Below are positions 55,707 to 64,000 of a stretch of DNA of 64,000 bases, piece after piece. Position 1 is the stretch's first letter, and every line of letters starts with the position of its first letter. The stretch covers positions 248,206 to 312,205 of the forward strand of contig NZ_FORU01000001.1 in assembly GCF_900114085.1 (NCBI RefSeq), given 5' to 3'. The DNA comes from Myroides guanonis. GTDB taxonomy: Bacteria; Bacteroidota; Bacteroidia; Flavobacteriales; Flavobacteriaceae. Below the pieces are notes generated by a model. The model was not told the origin of the DNA. It did no database searches and worked only from the letters and a program-made list of their open reading frames with translations. Both the position numbers and the translations under genes were made by a program.

Positions 55707-57893
55707 ATGTCAACATTTCGTTTTCGAGCAATTGAGAAAGCAACTTCAAGAGAAGTTGTTAAAGTAGAAGAACTGGGTAGAAAATCATTAATTTTTGGTG
55801 ACCACGTATTCAACGACAAATCTATGCGTCAATTCTTAACACCAGAGGCATATCAGGCAGTTAAAAATGCTCAGTTAGGAATTAAAATCGACCGTAAACT
55901 TGCGGAATACATCGCATTGGGAATGAAAGAATGGGCACTTTCAAAAGGAGTTTCTCATTATACACATTGGTTTCAACCGTTGACAGGAACCACAGCAGAG
56001 AAACACGATGCTTTTTTTGAAACGCAATTTGATGGAGACCCTGTTGAAAAATTTAATGGAAGTCAATTGGTACAACAAGAACCAGATGCTTCAAGCTTTC
56101 CAAATGGAGGTATAAGAAACACTTTTGAAGCTAGAGGATATACAGCATGGGATCCTACATCACCAGCTTTTATATTCGGAACAACTTTATGTATCCCAAC
56201 TGTGTTTATTTCTTATACAGGTGAAGCACTCGATAATAAAACACCATTATTAAAAGCTTTGAATGCTATTGATGCAGCAGCTACTGAAGTTGTAAAGTAT
56301 TTTGATAAAAATGTAAAAAAAGTAACAGCAACTTTAGGTTGGGAGCAAGAATATTTCTTGGTAGATTCTGCTTTAGCAGCATCACGCCCTGATATTTTAT
56401 CTACAGGTAGAACCTTGTTAGGACATACTGCGGCAAAAGGACAGCAGTTAGATGACCATTATTTTGGTTCTATACCAACACGAGTTTTAAATTATATGCG
56501 TGATTTAGAGAATCACTGTATTCTTTTAGGAATTCCAGTAAAAACTAGACATAATGAAGTAGCACCTAATCAATTTGAGTTAGCCCCTATTTTTGAGGAA
56601 ACGAACTTGGCAGTGGATCATAACTCGTTGTTGATGGATGTTATGAAAAAAGTGGCTGAAAGACATCATTTTAAAGTTTTGTTTCATGAAAAACCTTTCA
56701 AAGGAGTAAATGGATCAGGAAAACATAATAACTGGTCTTTGGCGACAGATACAGGAGTAAACCTGTTAAGTCCTAGTAAAACACCTAAGAGCAATATGCA
56801 GTTCTTAACTTTCTTTATAAATACGATAAAGGCAGTTCATGACAATGAAGAATTATTGCGTTCTTCAATAGCTTCAGCAGGAAATGAGCATAGATTAGGG
56901 GCTAATGAGGCGCCACCAGCCATTATATCTGTATTTATTGGACAACAACTAACAAAAGTGTTAGAAGAGTTAAAAGGTGTAACAGACGGGAAATTGTCTC
57001 CTGAAGAGAAAACAGATCTAAAATTAAATGTAGTAGGAAAAATTCCAGATGTATTATTGGATAATACAGACAGAAACAGAACATCTCCATTTGCTTTTAC
57101 AGGAAATAAATGGGAATTCAGAGCCGTTGGTTCTACAGCAAATTGTGCAGGACCTATGACCGTTCTAAATACGATTATGGCAAAACAGCTTCGTGATTTT
57201 AAAAATGAAGTTGATGAACTAATTGAAAAGAAAGGAATGAAGAAAGACGAAGCTATCTTTAATGTGCTTCGCGAGTATATCAAGATGACAGAGAATATTC
57301 TTTTTGAAGGAGATGGATATAGTAAAGAATGGGAAATGGAAGCGGAAAGAAGAGGTTTAAGTAATCATAAACATACACCGGACGCATTAAAAGCTAAAGT
57401 TTCTAAAAAATCAATGGCTATTTTTGAAGAAATGGAAGTGATGAATAAGATAGAGATGGAAGCGCGTTATGAAATTGAATTAGAAGAATATGTAAAGCGT
57501 ATTCAAATAGAAGGACGTGTTTTAGGAGATATTGCAAAAAACCATGTTATACCAACAGCGATTCGCTATCAAAATCTTGTAATTGATAATGTAAAAGGAT
57601 TAAAAGAAATTTTTAGTGATAATGAGTTTGAAGCAGTAGCTAATGAACAATTGCAAATCATTAAAAAGATATCTCATCACATCGCTAATATTAATATGAA
57701 GGTGGTTGAAATGACAAATGAAAGAAAAGCTGCTAATTTAATAGAAGATGTTGAAATGCAAGCTCAAGCTTATTGTCATAAAGTAAAACCATATTTTGAT
57801 GAGATTCGTTACCACAGTGATAAATTAGAAATCATAGTAGATAATGAACTTTGGACTTTAACCAAATACAGAGAGTTATTGTTTACAAACTAG
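55707..57893 (+). CDS. glnN: type III glutamine synthetase
   Basis: The enzyme assimilates ammonium into glutamine at the expense of ATP. The 728-residue length is diagnostic of GSIII (types I and II are 360-470 residues). The N-terminal GSIII domain (FGDHVFNDKSMRQFL), catalytic-domain motifs (GWEQEYFLVD, KTRHNEVAPNQFELAPI, NGSGKHNNWS, NRTSPFAFTGNKWEFRAVGS) and the long helical C-terminal region (KVSKKSMAIFEEMEVMNK) are all present. It is monocistronic between a terminator and a bidirectional terminator. Confidence 0.96.
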   Translation: MSTFRFRAIEKATSREVVKVEELGRKSLIFGDHVFNDKSMRQFLTPEAYQAVKNAQLGIKIDRKLAEYIALGMKEWALSKGVSHYTHWFQPLTGTTAEKHDAFFETQFDGDPVEKFNGSQLVQQEPDASSFPNGGIRNTFEARGYTAWDPTSPAFIFGTTLCIPTVFISYTGEALDNKTPLLKALNAIDAAATEVVKYFDKNVKKVTATLGWEQEYFLVDSALAASRPDILSTGRTLLGHTAAKGQQLDDHYFGSIPTRVLNYMRDLENHCILLGIPVKTRHNEVAPNQFELAPIFEETNLAVDHNSLLMDVMKKVAERHHFKVLFHEKPFKGVNGSGKHNNWSLATDTGVNLLSPSKTPKSNMQFLTFFINTIKAVHDNEELLRSSIASAGNEHRLGANEAPPAIISVFIGQQLTKVLEELKGVTDGKLSPEEKTDLKLNVVGKIPDVLLDNTDRNRTSPFAFTGNKWEFRAVGSTANCAGPMTVLNTIMAKQLRDFKNEVDELIEKKGMKKDEAIFNVLREYIKMTENILFEGDGYSKEWEMEAERRGLSNHKHTPDALKAKVSKKSMAIFEEMEVMNKIEMEARYEIELEEYVKRIQIEGRVLGDIAKNHVIPTAIRYQNLVIDNVKGLKEIFSDNEFEAVANEQLQIIKKISHHIANINMKVVEMTNERKAANLIEDVEMQAQAYCHKVKPYFDEIRYHSDKLEIIVDNELWTLTKYRELLFTN

Positions 57894-57926
57894 AGAAACA
57901 ATCGTTTTTTGTAATAAGACTATTCA

Positions 57927-57958
57927 AAAAAGGGCTATCTAATTAGATAGCCCTTTTT
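57927..57958. terminator. bidirectional terminator between glnN and GNAT gene
   Basis: A 32-nt perfect palindrome is centred on 57942/57943, with arms containing GGGCTATCTAA. A/T runs flank both sides. It serves the converging genes ending at 57893 and 57983. Confidence 0.94.
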
Positions 57959-57982
57959 ATTATATGAGATTCTAAACCTAAA

Positions 57983-58498
57983 TTATATATTTTGTTTAGT
58001 ACAGACAATTTGAAAAGTTGCCCATTCTTTTCCGTCTATAGTAATATCATCTATAAAGCTTAGTCCAACTTTTTCTAATACTCTAATTGAAGCGGTATTA
58101 TCTATCATTGCTCTACCGATAATAGTATTTAATTTTAATTGTTTAAAACCATATTCTATACAAGCTAAGGCACTTTCTGTTGCATATCCTTTATTCCATT
58201 CTTCTTCGAAAAATCGAAATCCAATATCTGTTATTTTTTCAGATTTGTTGTATTTCAATCCGCACCATCCTATAAAAACATTTGAAGATTTATCAATTGC
58301 GGCCCATCTTCCATATCCATTTTCTTTATAATCTTTGTAATTTTCAAGAAAAGATAATGCTTCTTCTTTATTTTTAAACGCTTTATCTCCGGTGTATTTT
58401 ATGACGTTCGGATTTAAATTTAATTCAAAGAATTTTTGAGAATCTGTAATGTTTAATTCTCTTAAGTAAAGTCTTTCTGTTTCAATTACATATTGCAT
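57983..58498 (-). CDS. GNAT-family N-acetyltransferase (RimJ/RimL-like)
   Basis: The 171-residue protein matches the Acetyltransf_3 branch: TERLYLRELNITD at the start, a central FIGWCGLKY strand, the EEWNKGYATESALACIEYGF segment with a variant acetyl-CoA loop (Q/RxxGxA as NKGYAT), and NTASIRVLEKVGL near the end. It transfers an acetyl group to an amine, either a protein N-terminus or a small molecule; the substrate cannot be read. It is monocistronic. Confidence 0.9.
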   Translation of the reverse strand: MQYVIETERLYLRELNITDSQKFFELNLNPNVIKYTGDKAFKNKEEALSFLENYKDYKENGYGRWAAIDKSSNVFIGWCGLKYNKSEKITDIGFRFFEEEWNKGYATESALACIEYGFKQLKLNTIIGRAMIDNTASIRVLEKVGLSFIDDITIDGKEWATFQIVCTKQNI

Positions 58499-58649
58499 TT
58501 TAAACAGTTTATATATAGTGTTTTACCTAAATTTAAATCTTTTTTTAGGGTGAGGTGATGCATTTTACTTTAAAGTTGATTTATCTATGATTAAACCTGA
58601 AATAGATACTAGAATATAAATTCAAAAAGAAATTAAATATAATTTATCA

Positions 58650-59183
58650 TCAAATTTCGATAACTATAAAATCAATAGGTAAAAGTATAGATGTAATATC
58701 ACTTTGCAGTATAATTAAATCTTTTGATTTTATCAATTTATTAGAATTATCAATGTTAAGCATGCATTCTTTTAGAGCAAAAAGGATTGTTTTTCTTGAT
58801 GTCACTTCAATTAGTCCACTATCAATGCGTATAGATGCATTATCAAGTTGCTTAGTTACCATTAAATTGAAATCAGATCCTTTAGAATAAGATAATACTT
58901 CATCATTGGAATCAAAAGAAAATATTTCAAGAGGCTTGAATGATTTAATAATTCCATTATGTTTTATATTTAAGTTGTTATCCAACATAATTAAATAGCG
59001 ATTATATCCCTTGAATTGTGTAAATAAAGATTCTTCTATTTCAATAGTGGCACTACTAATTCTATAATAAAAGTTTTTATCAGAATAGTTACTTTTTAAT
59101 GGATGGATGTAGTATTGAAATGTTTTTCCACCATTCCAAACAGCAGCAGTCAAAGATTCGAAAGGAACTATTTTAGTCGACAT
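58650..59183 (-). CDS. hutD: HutD/Ves-family cupin protein
   Basis: The 177-residue beta-rich protein follows the HutD pattern: an early WNGGKTFQYYI (WxxGGxT-type motif), FYYRISSATIE, then FTQFKGYNRYLIMLDNNLNI and a C-terminal double strand. HutD binds formylglutamate-like ligands and is proposed to tune histidine catabolism in Pseudomonas. Here it is about 35 kb from hutI-hutG. The first GGG of classical HutD is reduced to GG. No operon partner is present. Confidence 0.8.
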   Translation of the reverse strand: MSTKIVPFESLTAAVWNGGKTFQYYIHPLKSNYSDKNFYYRISSATIEIEESLFTQFKGYNRYLIMLDNNLNIKHNGIIKSFKPLEIFSFDSNDEVLSYSKGSDFNLMVTKQLDNASIRIDSGLIEVTSRKTILFALKECMLNIDNSNKLIKSKDLIILQSDITSILLPIDFIVIEI

Positions 59184-59275
59184 GTGATATCATTTTAAGT
59201 TTTCTAATATAATTAACAATTAAATAACATGGTAAAAATAGTTCTTTTTGCGAATGTCTCTTAATAAATTGAAAT

Positions 59276-59308
59276 AAAAAAGCCCTCTTTAAAAAAGAGG
59301 GCTTTTTT
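59276..59308 (-). terminator. terminator of META-domain lipoprotein gene
   Basis: A perfect stem contains GCCCTCTTT / AAAGAGGGC flanked by A and T runs on both sides. It lies just beyond the minus-strand stop at 59325. Confidence 0.92.
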
Positions 59309-59324
59309 ATAATATTAGGTATTA

Positions 59325-60131
59325 TTACTTTCTTTTGAAAGTCAATAAATCCATAGAATCATTGTTAGACAAAACTAGGTAATCACCATCAATTCTAAAC
59401 TTTTTTACTGCATTAATAGCATCTGTAAAAACATGTTCTTCGACACCTTCACAAAACATTTTAGTCATTGCAATAGCACCAAATTCGATTGAATCTCCAC
59501 TGCTTTTAAAAGTAGATGAGATGTTATTACAACCTGTGTTTCCGCTTAATTGCTCACCATTAAAAGTAAGTTCTGGTGTTTTTAAAGGGAATCTCATATC
59601 AATTCCTTTAGCACTTCTATCTTTAGTTTGAATTTTAACTAATTCCCAAGTTCCTTCGATGTTTGATTGCTCTTTAACAAATCTCATGATAACCACATCA
59701 TCAGATAGAAATAAAAGCTTACCATCTGAGATAGTAAATTTAGTTGCTTTAGATAAAGTTTGATTAAAAGCATGGTCTTCTACACCTTGACAAGCCATCA
59801 TAGTTGAAGCTAATTTATCTCCTATGCTGATTTCATTACCGTTTTTAACTTCATAACTACCACTAATTCTATTGCATCCATCTGAACCATAAACAGTAGA
59901 GTCAGAAGTGTTAAAATTTAAATTAGGAAGTTTGTTTGGAAACATTTCATTTAATTTCTTTCCCTTTTGATTAGCTGATTCTATGAAATCTAAAGTCCAG
60001 TTTCCTTGAAGTTCTTCTTCAGTAACGTTGGTTATTTCAACAGTTTCATCGGTTTTAGTAGTTGTTTTTTTAGTTGTGTTACAAGCAACGGTAAAAGCCA
60101 TTATGGCTAATAATAGAATACCTTTTTTCAT
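59325..60131 (-). CDS. lipoprotein with two META (HslJ-like) domains
   Basis: The 268-residue protein has a lipoprotein signal (AIMAFTVAC, Cys17), a Thr/Lys-rich linker, and two META repeats: GNWTLDFIES...GSDGCNRISGSY...MMACQG at about 43-150, and GTWELVKIQ...GNTGCNNISS...TKMFCEG at about 158-266. META/HslJ domains occur in stress- and motility-linked envelope proteins; activity is unknown. The paired domains suggest internal duplication. Confidence 0.88.
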   Translation of the reverse strand: MKKGILLLAIMAFTVACNTTKKTTTKTDETVEITNVTEEELQGNWTLDFIESANQKGKKLNEMFPNKLPNLNFNTSDSTVYGSDGCNRISGSYEVKNGNEISIGDKLASTMMACQGVEDHAFNQTLSKATKFTISDGKLLFLSDDVVIMRFVKEQSNIEGTWELVKIQTKDRSAKGIDMRFPLKTPELTFNGEQLSGNTGCNNISSTFKSSGDSIEFGAIAMTKMFCEGVEEHVFTDAINAVKKFRIDGDYLVLSNNDSMDLLTFKRK

Positions 60132-60203
60132 AGTTAAAAGTTTTAATTTTTTTAATTAATATCAAAGTTTATGCCATCAAGGTGATATATCAATGATATT
60201 TTA

Positions 60204-60234
60204 CAAAATTACGAATTAATAAAAGTGCAACAAA
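60204..60234 (-). promoter_or_regulatory. candidate promoter of META-domain lipoprotein gene
   Basis: On the minus strand, TTTG (60234-60231) is followed after 19 nt by TAATTTTG (60211-60204). Both match the Bacteroidota -33 TTTG / -7 TAnnTTTG pattern at normal spacing. It lies 73 nt upstream of the ATG and is the best-formed promoter I found in the window. Confidence 0.58.
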
Positions 60235-60409
60235 GAAGAAAAATAAATATAATATTAAAATTATGGTTACATAATGTGACTTTCGAAAAAAGCTTGTGTC
60301 TAAATTGAGAACTGTGAAGTTAAAAGAATCAACTTAAGATGTTTTTTTTTATTAAATTCACAACAATAATGATTCACCAGATAAAACTAACTTATTAAAA
60401 ATTAAAGGT

Positions 60410-61048
60410 ATGCAAAGTGCGAAAGGTATTATAAAAAGACTGAAAGAGTTTTTGAAAATAAAGACGGATTTAGAGCTGGCAACTATACTAGGGGTGAAAC
60501 CAAACACTATTTCATCTTGGAAAAAAAGAAACAGCTTACAATTTGAAACAATTATAGATTTGTGCAAAAAGAATAAGATTGATTTAAATGAGCTATTTTA
60601 TTCCGATGTTATAAATTACAAAAGTGAAAAACAGAAGAATTCTAAAGAAGTTAAACTTGTTTCATCAGAATTACATTTTCAATATCTATTAGATTCAAAG
60701 GATACATTAGCTTCATTACCTGTTTTTAATTTTCCATTTTTAGAAGATGTTGAAATTGGCTTTCAAGTCATTAGTGAAAACATGGTGCCCACAGTGAGAG
60801 TTAGTTCGTATGTTATTTGTAAGAGACTTGAATTAAACGCTCTAAAACCTTTGGATATTTACGTTTTACACTTGAAAAACAAAGGATTGTTTGTGTATCG
60901 TTTCGAGAGAGAAGAGGTGAGTGGCATTCTAGTGTTTGGAAGTGACAACAGAGCTTTTAATGATATTGAGATTAATCCACATGATATTGAAGAGATTTTT
61001 GTAGTGAGGGGGGCTTTTTTACCAAGTTTTAGAGGATTAGCTTCTTAA
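60410..61048 (+). CDS. CI-like transcriptional regulator with inactive S24-type domain
   Basis: The 212-residue protein has an N-terminal helix-turn-helix of the phage CI repressor type (about 1-65; LELATILGVKPNTISSWKKRN) and a C-terminal LexA/S24-like fold (about 105-205). The position of the catalytic serine (GDSMEPT in active members) reads SENMVPT, with Asn124. The catalytic lysine position reads FVYRF. It should therefore bind DNA without self-cleaving. Related stand-alone regulators occur widely in flavobacteria, so it need not be a phage remnant. Confidence 0.85.
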   Translation: MQSAKGIIKRLKEFLKIKTDLELATILGVKPNTISSWKKRNSLQFETIIDLCKKNKIDLNELFYSDVINYKSEKQKNSKEVKLVSSELHFQYLLDSKDTLASLPVFNFPFLEDVEIGFQVISENMVPTVRVSSYVICKRLELNALKPLDIYVLHLKNKGLFVYRFEREEVSGILVFGSDNRAFNDIEINPHDIEEIFVVRGAFLPSFRGLAS

Positions 61049-61120
61049 AAAAAAGTTAAGAATATTTTAGGATATGATTACAACTTGTTTATTTTTGTAT
61101 TTCACTTATAAAAAATTAAC

Positions 61121-61861
61121 ATGCGCTCTTGGTATACTATTTTATTTGTTTTTTCAGTTGTTTTTGTTTCTTGGTCTCAATGTGTCGAATCATCCCTTTT
61201 GAAAATCGGTGGAGATTACAGAAACACTGATTATATCGACCATTGTCCTACATATAATTTTAAGTACAGTACTGTCAATGATAATTCTTGGAAGTTAGAT
61301 GGTATAAAGGGGAGTTCATCAGCTATTGCTAAAGAGTTGAATGATGTTAAGAAAAATTTAGAGAAGAAGTTAAGTAACCAACTTGGAACTGATTTGTTTT
61401 CTAAACTAGAGTTACAGTCAGTTAGCGTTAGTGTTTATGATAGTCTTTCTAAAATGCAATCTCGTTATCCCGTTGTGGATTTAGCTAAATGTAAAACTAA
61501 GTACTTCTTTTTCTACCATTTGTTACCAACCAAAGGTGTGAAGTTTTGTGTTGGTATTGCTTTAGATGACAATCAGGATATTATATCAGAATTACCTTTT
61601 CCAAGTATAGATAATCCAACAGTATTAGATAATTCTCTAAATGTTTGCAATGCAATTAGAATTGCAAAGGAGTCTGGAACTCCAATTATGCCAATACAGG
61701 ATGTATATTTTGATTTTGATTTTGAACGTGGAGCTTATGTTTGGGTAGTACGCCAAAAAGTTCGTAATCCTTATGGAAAAGTACTAGAGTATAATGAGGT
61801 TACTATAGAAGCAGTTGATGGTACTCAAACCACTGCTTATAAAAAGACAGTAGAAAATTAA
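61121..61861 (+). CDS. hypothetical secreted protein
   Basis: The 246-residue protein has a signal peptide (ILFVFSVVFVSWSQ) and an all-polar mature part with scattered cysteines. The C-terminal 60 residues (VYFDFDFERGAYVWVVRQKV...EYNEVTIEAVDGTQ) resemble a PepSY-like strand-helix-strand unit, but I cannot confirm the family. A TATTTTTG box lies at 61090-61097. It probably acts in the periplasm or is released; no function is assigned. Confidence 0.65.
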   Translation: MRSWYTILFVFSVVFVSWSQCVESSLLKIGGDYRNTDYIDHCPTYNFKYSTVNDNSWKLDGIKGSSSAIAKELNDVKKNLEKKLSNQLGTDLFSKLELQSVSVSVYDSLSKMQSRYPVVDLAKCKTKYFFFYHLLPTKGVKFCVGIALDDNQDIISELPFPSIDNPTVLDNSLNVCNAIRIAKESGTPIMPIQDVYFDFDFERGAYVWVVRQKVRNPYGKVLEYNEVTIEAVDGTQTTAYKKTVEN

Positions 61862-62022
61862 ATAGTTGCAATCTTCTTTATTAAAAGTAGTGTGTTTTTT
61901 GAAATTTTTTAGAATGACATTATTAAATGCAGAATAGAGAAGCTTTTAGTTTAAGTAGGGACTGGTTTTTTAAGACACACCTTTTACTCATCAGTAAAAT
62001 CAATTTTGTATAGCTCTATCAT

Positions 62023-62057
62023 AAAGCTCTTATTCTTAGATGAGGGCTTTTTTTTTT
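62023..62057 (+). terminator. plus-strand terminator, 160 nt after the secreted protein gene
   Basis: AAAGCTCTTAT (62023-62033) and ATGAGGGCTTT (62040-62050) pair with two G-U wobbles around a 6-nt loop, followed by a T run to 62057. Confidence 0.72.
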
Positions 62058-62495
62058 AAGGGTAATTAATTCATTTTAGCTATTTAAATATATTCGGTAT
62101 TAAGATTGAAGTATGAAATATTACTTTCAAATTAAATAGAAATATAAGAGAATTAGATTTTCCTGTTTAATTTTTCTTATCTTCTACGGATAGTAAGCTA
62201 TGATGATCTTGCTGGAATTTATGGAGAATTCTGCTATCTATTCTATGTTTTTAATGTTTATTCAAATAATTTTAGCTCTTTTCTATTTTCTGAAAAATCA
62301 GTAGCCTTTTGCATTCAAAATATTCTTTATATGTAATCATTGTCTATTTTATTTAGATTGGAAGCTAATTGGTGATGGATTGATATGAAAGGAACTATTG
62401 AATTATTGAATGTAGGTTTGTGTAAATAATGTATAAAAGTACTTTTTGTTTATTAGCTTATTTAAATTATATAATTTAATATACTATATAAGATT

Positions 62496-62503
62496 TACAT
62501 TTG
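62496..62503 (+). promoter_or_regulatory. candidate -7 box of menI-menF operon
   Basis: TACATTTG matches TAnnTTTG exactly and is identical to the metK box. It lies 65 nt upstream of the menI ATG. No -33 TTG is seen at the expected distance. Confidence 0.42.
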
Positions 62504-62568
62504 CATTAATAGGAAATGGATTAATAAAGAGTGAGTTTAAAAACAATAACAATAAAGAGGGAAATAAT

Positions 62569-62988
62569 ATGTCTGTAAATAAAGAATATTTTTTAGAACA
62601 ATGTAAAATGTTTTGCAAAAATACATTAATGGAAACATTAGGTATTGAATTTATTGAAGTAGGTGATGATTATTTAAAGGCAAGTATGCCTGTTAATAAA
62701 ATCGTTCATCAACCTATGGGGTTACTTCATGGTGGTGCCTCTGTTGCGTTAGCAGAAAGTGTTGGTAGTTCGGCTTCATTTCTTTTTATTGATCCTACAA
62801 AACAAGAAGTTAGAGGTATAGAAATATCAGCAAATCACTTAAAGAGTAAGAAAGAAGGTATGGTTTATGGGACTGCCCGTATTATTCACAAAGGAAGAAC
62901 CTTACATTTATGGGAAGTGAGAATTACAGATGAAGAAGATCAGTTAATATCACTTTGTAAAATAACCAATATCGTTATAAATAAATAG
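62569..62988 (+). CDS. menI: hotdog thioesterase, probable DHNA-CoA hydrolase
   Basis: From the ATG at 62569 the protein has 139 residues with the PaaI/MenI hotdog motif: PMGLLHGGASVALAES, with the catalytic acidic residue in the helix, and VRGIEISANHLKSKKEG. The product of the adjacent gene (isochorismate synthase, 9 nt downstream) supports hydrolysis of 1,4-dihydroxy-2-naphthoyl-CoA in menaquinone synthesis. An upstream in-frame TTG at 62446 would add 41 residues without family similarity. A general acyl-CoA thioesterase is the alternative. Confidence 0.87.
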   Translation: MSVNKEYFLEQCKMFCKNTLMETLGIEFIEVGDDYLKASMPVNKIVHQPMGLLHGGASVALAESVGSSASFLFIDPTKQEVRGIEISANHLKSKKEGMVYGTARIIHKGRTLHLWEVRITDEEDQLISLCKITNIVINK

Positions 62989-62997
62989 GTTATAGTA

Positions 62998-64000
62998 ATG
63001 AATTTGAATGATTACTTGAATATAAATAAAGAATCTAGAAAACCTTTCGTTTTGTTTAGTAAACCTAATTCAGAGCAATTAATAGGTGTGTTTCAAGAAA
63101 ACACTAATCACTATAAAACGTCAGATTTCACAGAATCTGGATTTGTATTTGCTCCATTTCATGGAGAAGAAGCTATATTGATACCCTTAGAGTTTTCTGA
63201 AATTATATTAGAAACACACATTGAGAGTCTATTAATTGAGACTAAGACAGATGAAATTATCACAAGGAATGAGAAAGAACAAGAAGCTTTTGAAGACTTG
63301 GTTACCCGTGGAATAGAAGCAATTAAAAATGGAGATTTTGAAAAAGTAGTGCTTTCTCGAAAAGAACGTGTTAGTTTTCGTGCAGTGGAATTATTTGCAT
63401 TGTTTAAGAGGTTAAAGAACAATTATCCTACAGCATTTTGTTCTTTATTTTATCATCCAACCATTGGAGTCTGGATGGGAGCTACACCTGAGCAATTGAT
63501 AAAAGTTGAGAAAGGAGAAATTAAAACCATGGCTTTGGCTGGAACTCAAAAGAATTTGGGGCAAAAAGAAGTTGTTTGGGGAGAGAAGGAGCATGACGAA
63601 CAGGAATATGTAACAAAGTTCATAGTAGATTCATTAAAGCCCTTTATGATAAGTTTAGAGATTTCTGAACCTTATACAAAGAGAGCTGCTAAAGTAATGC
63701 ACATATGTACAGATATAAGGGGAGGGTTAAAACCAGGAGTTGGGTTAAAGCCTATTCTCAGTGCCCTTCATCCAACACCTGCAGTTTGTGGTATGCCTAA
63801 ACAAGAATCACGTGAGTTTATTTTGAAGAATGAAGGCTATGACCGAGCATATTATGCAGGATTTTTAGGAACTTTAAATTGGAACTCTGTTTTAGGAGAA
63901 AATGAAGGAACAGATTTATTTGTAAATTTAAGATGTATGGAAGTGGAGGAAACTCATGTGAACTTATTTATTGGATGTGGAATAACAAGAAACAGTGTTC
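62998..64000 (+). CDS. menF: isochorismate synthase, 3'-truncated by the window end
   Basis: The open frame runs from ATG 62998 off the window end (334 codons, no stop). It belongs to the chorismate-utilising family: KVVLSRKERV (catalytic Lys region), GATPEQLIKVEKG, MALAGTQ, EQEYV, and HPTPAVCGMPKQES before the C-terminal YDRAYYAGFLG. MenF converts chorismate to isochorismate; EntC-like or salicylate-forming alternatives share these motifs, but the menI partner favours menaquinone. The reading frame is intact throughout. Confidence 0.92.
   Translation, partial: MNLNDYLNINKESRKPFVLFSKPNSEQLIGVFQENTNHYKTSDFTESGFVFAPFHGEEAILIPLEFSEIILETHIESLLIETKTDEIITRNEKEQEAFEDLVTRGIEAIKNGDFEKVVLSRKERVSFRAVELFALFKRLKNNYPTAFCSLFYHPTIGVWMGATPEQLIKVEKGEIKTMALAGTQKNLGQKEVVWGEKEHDEQEYVTKFIVDSLKPFMISLEISEPYTKRAAKVMHICTDIRGGLKPGVGLKPILSALHPTPAVCGMPKQESREFILKNEGYDRAYYAGFLGTLNWNSVLGENEGTDLFVNLRCMEVEETHVNLFIGCGITRNSV

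Larger units (their letters stand above)
61862..62568. other. 707-nt intergenic region, possibly containing decayed coding sequence
   Basis: A terminator lies at 62023-62057. Beyond it, two short overlapping readings look protein-like: a plus-strand hydrophobic 34-codon ORF at 62200-62304 (MMILLEFMENSAIYSMFLMF...), and a start-less minus-strand stretch at about 62170-62253 (RILHKFQQDHHSLLSVEDKK then stop). Neither is convincing alone. No repeat or IS end is recognised. The menI promoter box lies at 62496-62503. Confidence 0.4.

Noticed and set aside
56837..57283. 148-codon minus-strand ORF inside glnN
   Set aside because: It is antisense to the conserved GSIII catalytic core; no independent coding evidence.
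60410..61048. Prophage marker
   Set aside because: The CI-like gene has no integrase, terminase, capsid or other phage genes nearby, and similar solitary regulators are common in flavobacteria.

Overview
This AT-rich, densely coded window comes from a member of the Bacteroidota, most likely the family Flavobacteriaceae (a Flavobacterium- or Myroides-like organism). The evidence is a set of lineage-typical genes: a type IX secretion C-terminal sorting domain on a subtilisin-like protease, DUF4834 next to a YfhO protein, type III glutamine synthetase, fused isobutyryl-CoA mutase (IcmF), menaquinone genes, and promoter-like TAnnTTTG boxes instead of sigma-70 elements. I see no rRNA, tRNA, CRISPR array, intact insertion sequence or prophage. 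Almost everything looks like vertically inherited chromosomal backbone. The genus cannot be fixed from sequence reading alone.

Layout. 1-10 kb: YifB/ComM-like ATPase, gyrA with a downstream TPR gene, divergent clpC, and a fusion of a retropepsin-like domain to RimK ligase. 10-18 kb: two tandem beta-carbonic anhydrases, metK behind a structured leader that looks like a SAM-class riboswitch, a membrane-anchored MutS-like ATPase, a GyrI-like protein, and a CapD/FlaA1-type sugar-nucleotide dehydratase. 18-27 kb: uvrA (copy 1) with a LOG-family gene, hutI-hutG for histidine breakdown, corA, hemN with a tiny membrane protein, and a rhodanese. 27-37 kb: DUF4834, YfhO, a glycosyltransferase, uvrA (copy 2), an ECF-type sigma factor followed by a 41-residue ORF, nth lacking its Fe-S cysteines, and a peroxiredoxin.

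37-39 kb is the one visibly plastic stretch: two orphan membrane proteins, an orphan hairpin, and a broken NADPH-dependent FMN reductase gene. 39-50 kb: DUF2853, menD, an exported glutathione peroxidase, a coiled-coil membrane protein, lpxD, the secreted protease, and a TPR sensor kinase with its NarL-type regulator. 50-64 kb: icmF, a lipase, an HdeD-like protein, a collagen-like lipoprotein, glnN, a GNAT acetyltransferase, hutD, a two-META-domain lipoprotein, a CI-like regulator without protease residues, a secreted unknown, and menI-menF running off the end.

Shared themes are DNA supercoiling and repair (gyrA, two uvrA, nth, MutS-like), menaquinone synthesis (menD, menI, menF), histidine catabolism (hutI, hutG, hutD), peroxide defence (peroxiredoxin, glutathione peroxidase), and envelope building (CapD, YfhO, glycosyltransferase, LpxD). 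Nothing here is clearly a wholly new system. The best leads are the metK leader, the short ORF behind the sigma factor, the RimK fusion, the membrane MutS protein, the broken FMN reductase, and several unexplained hairpins.
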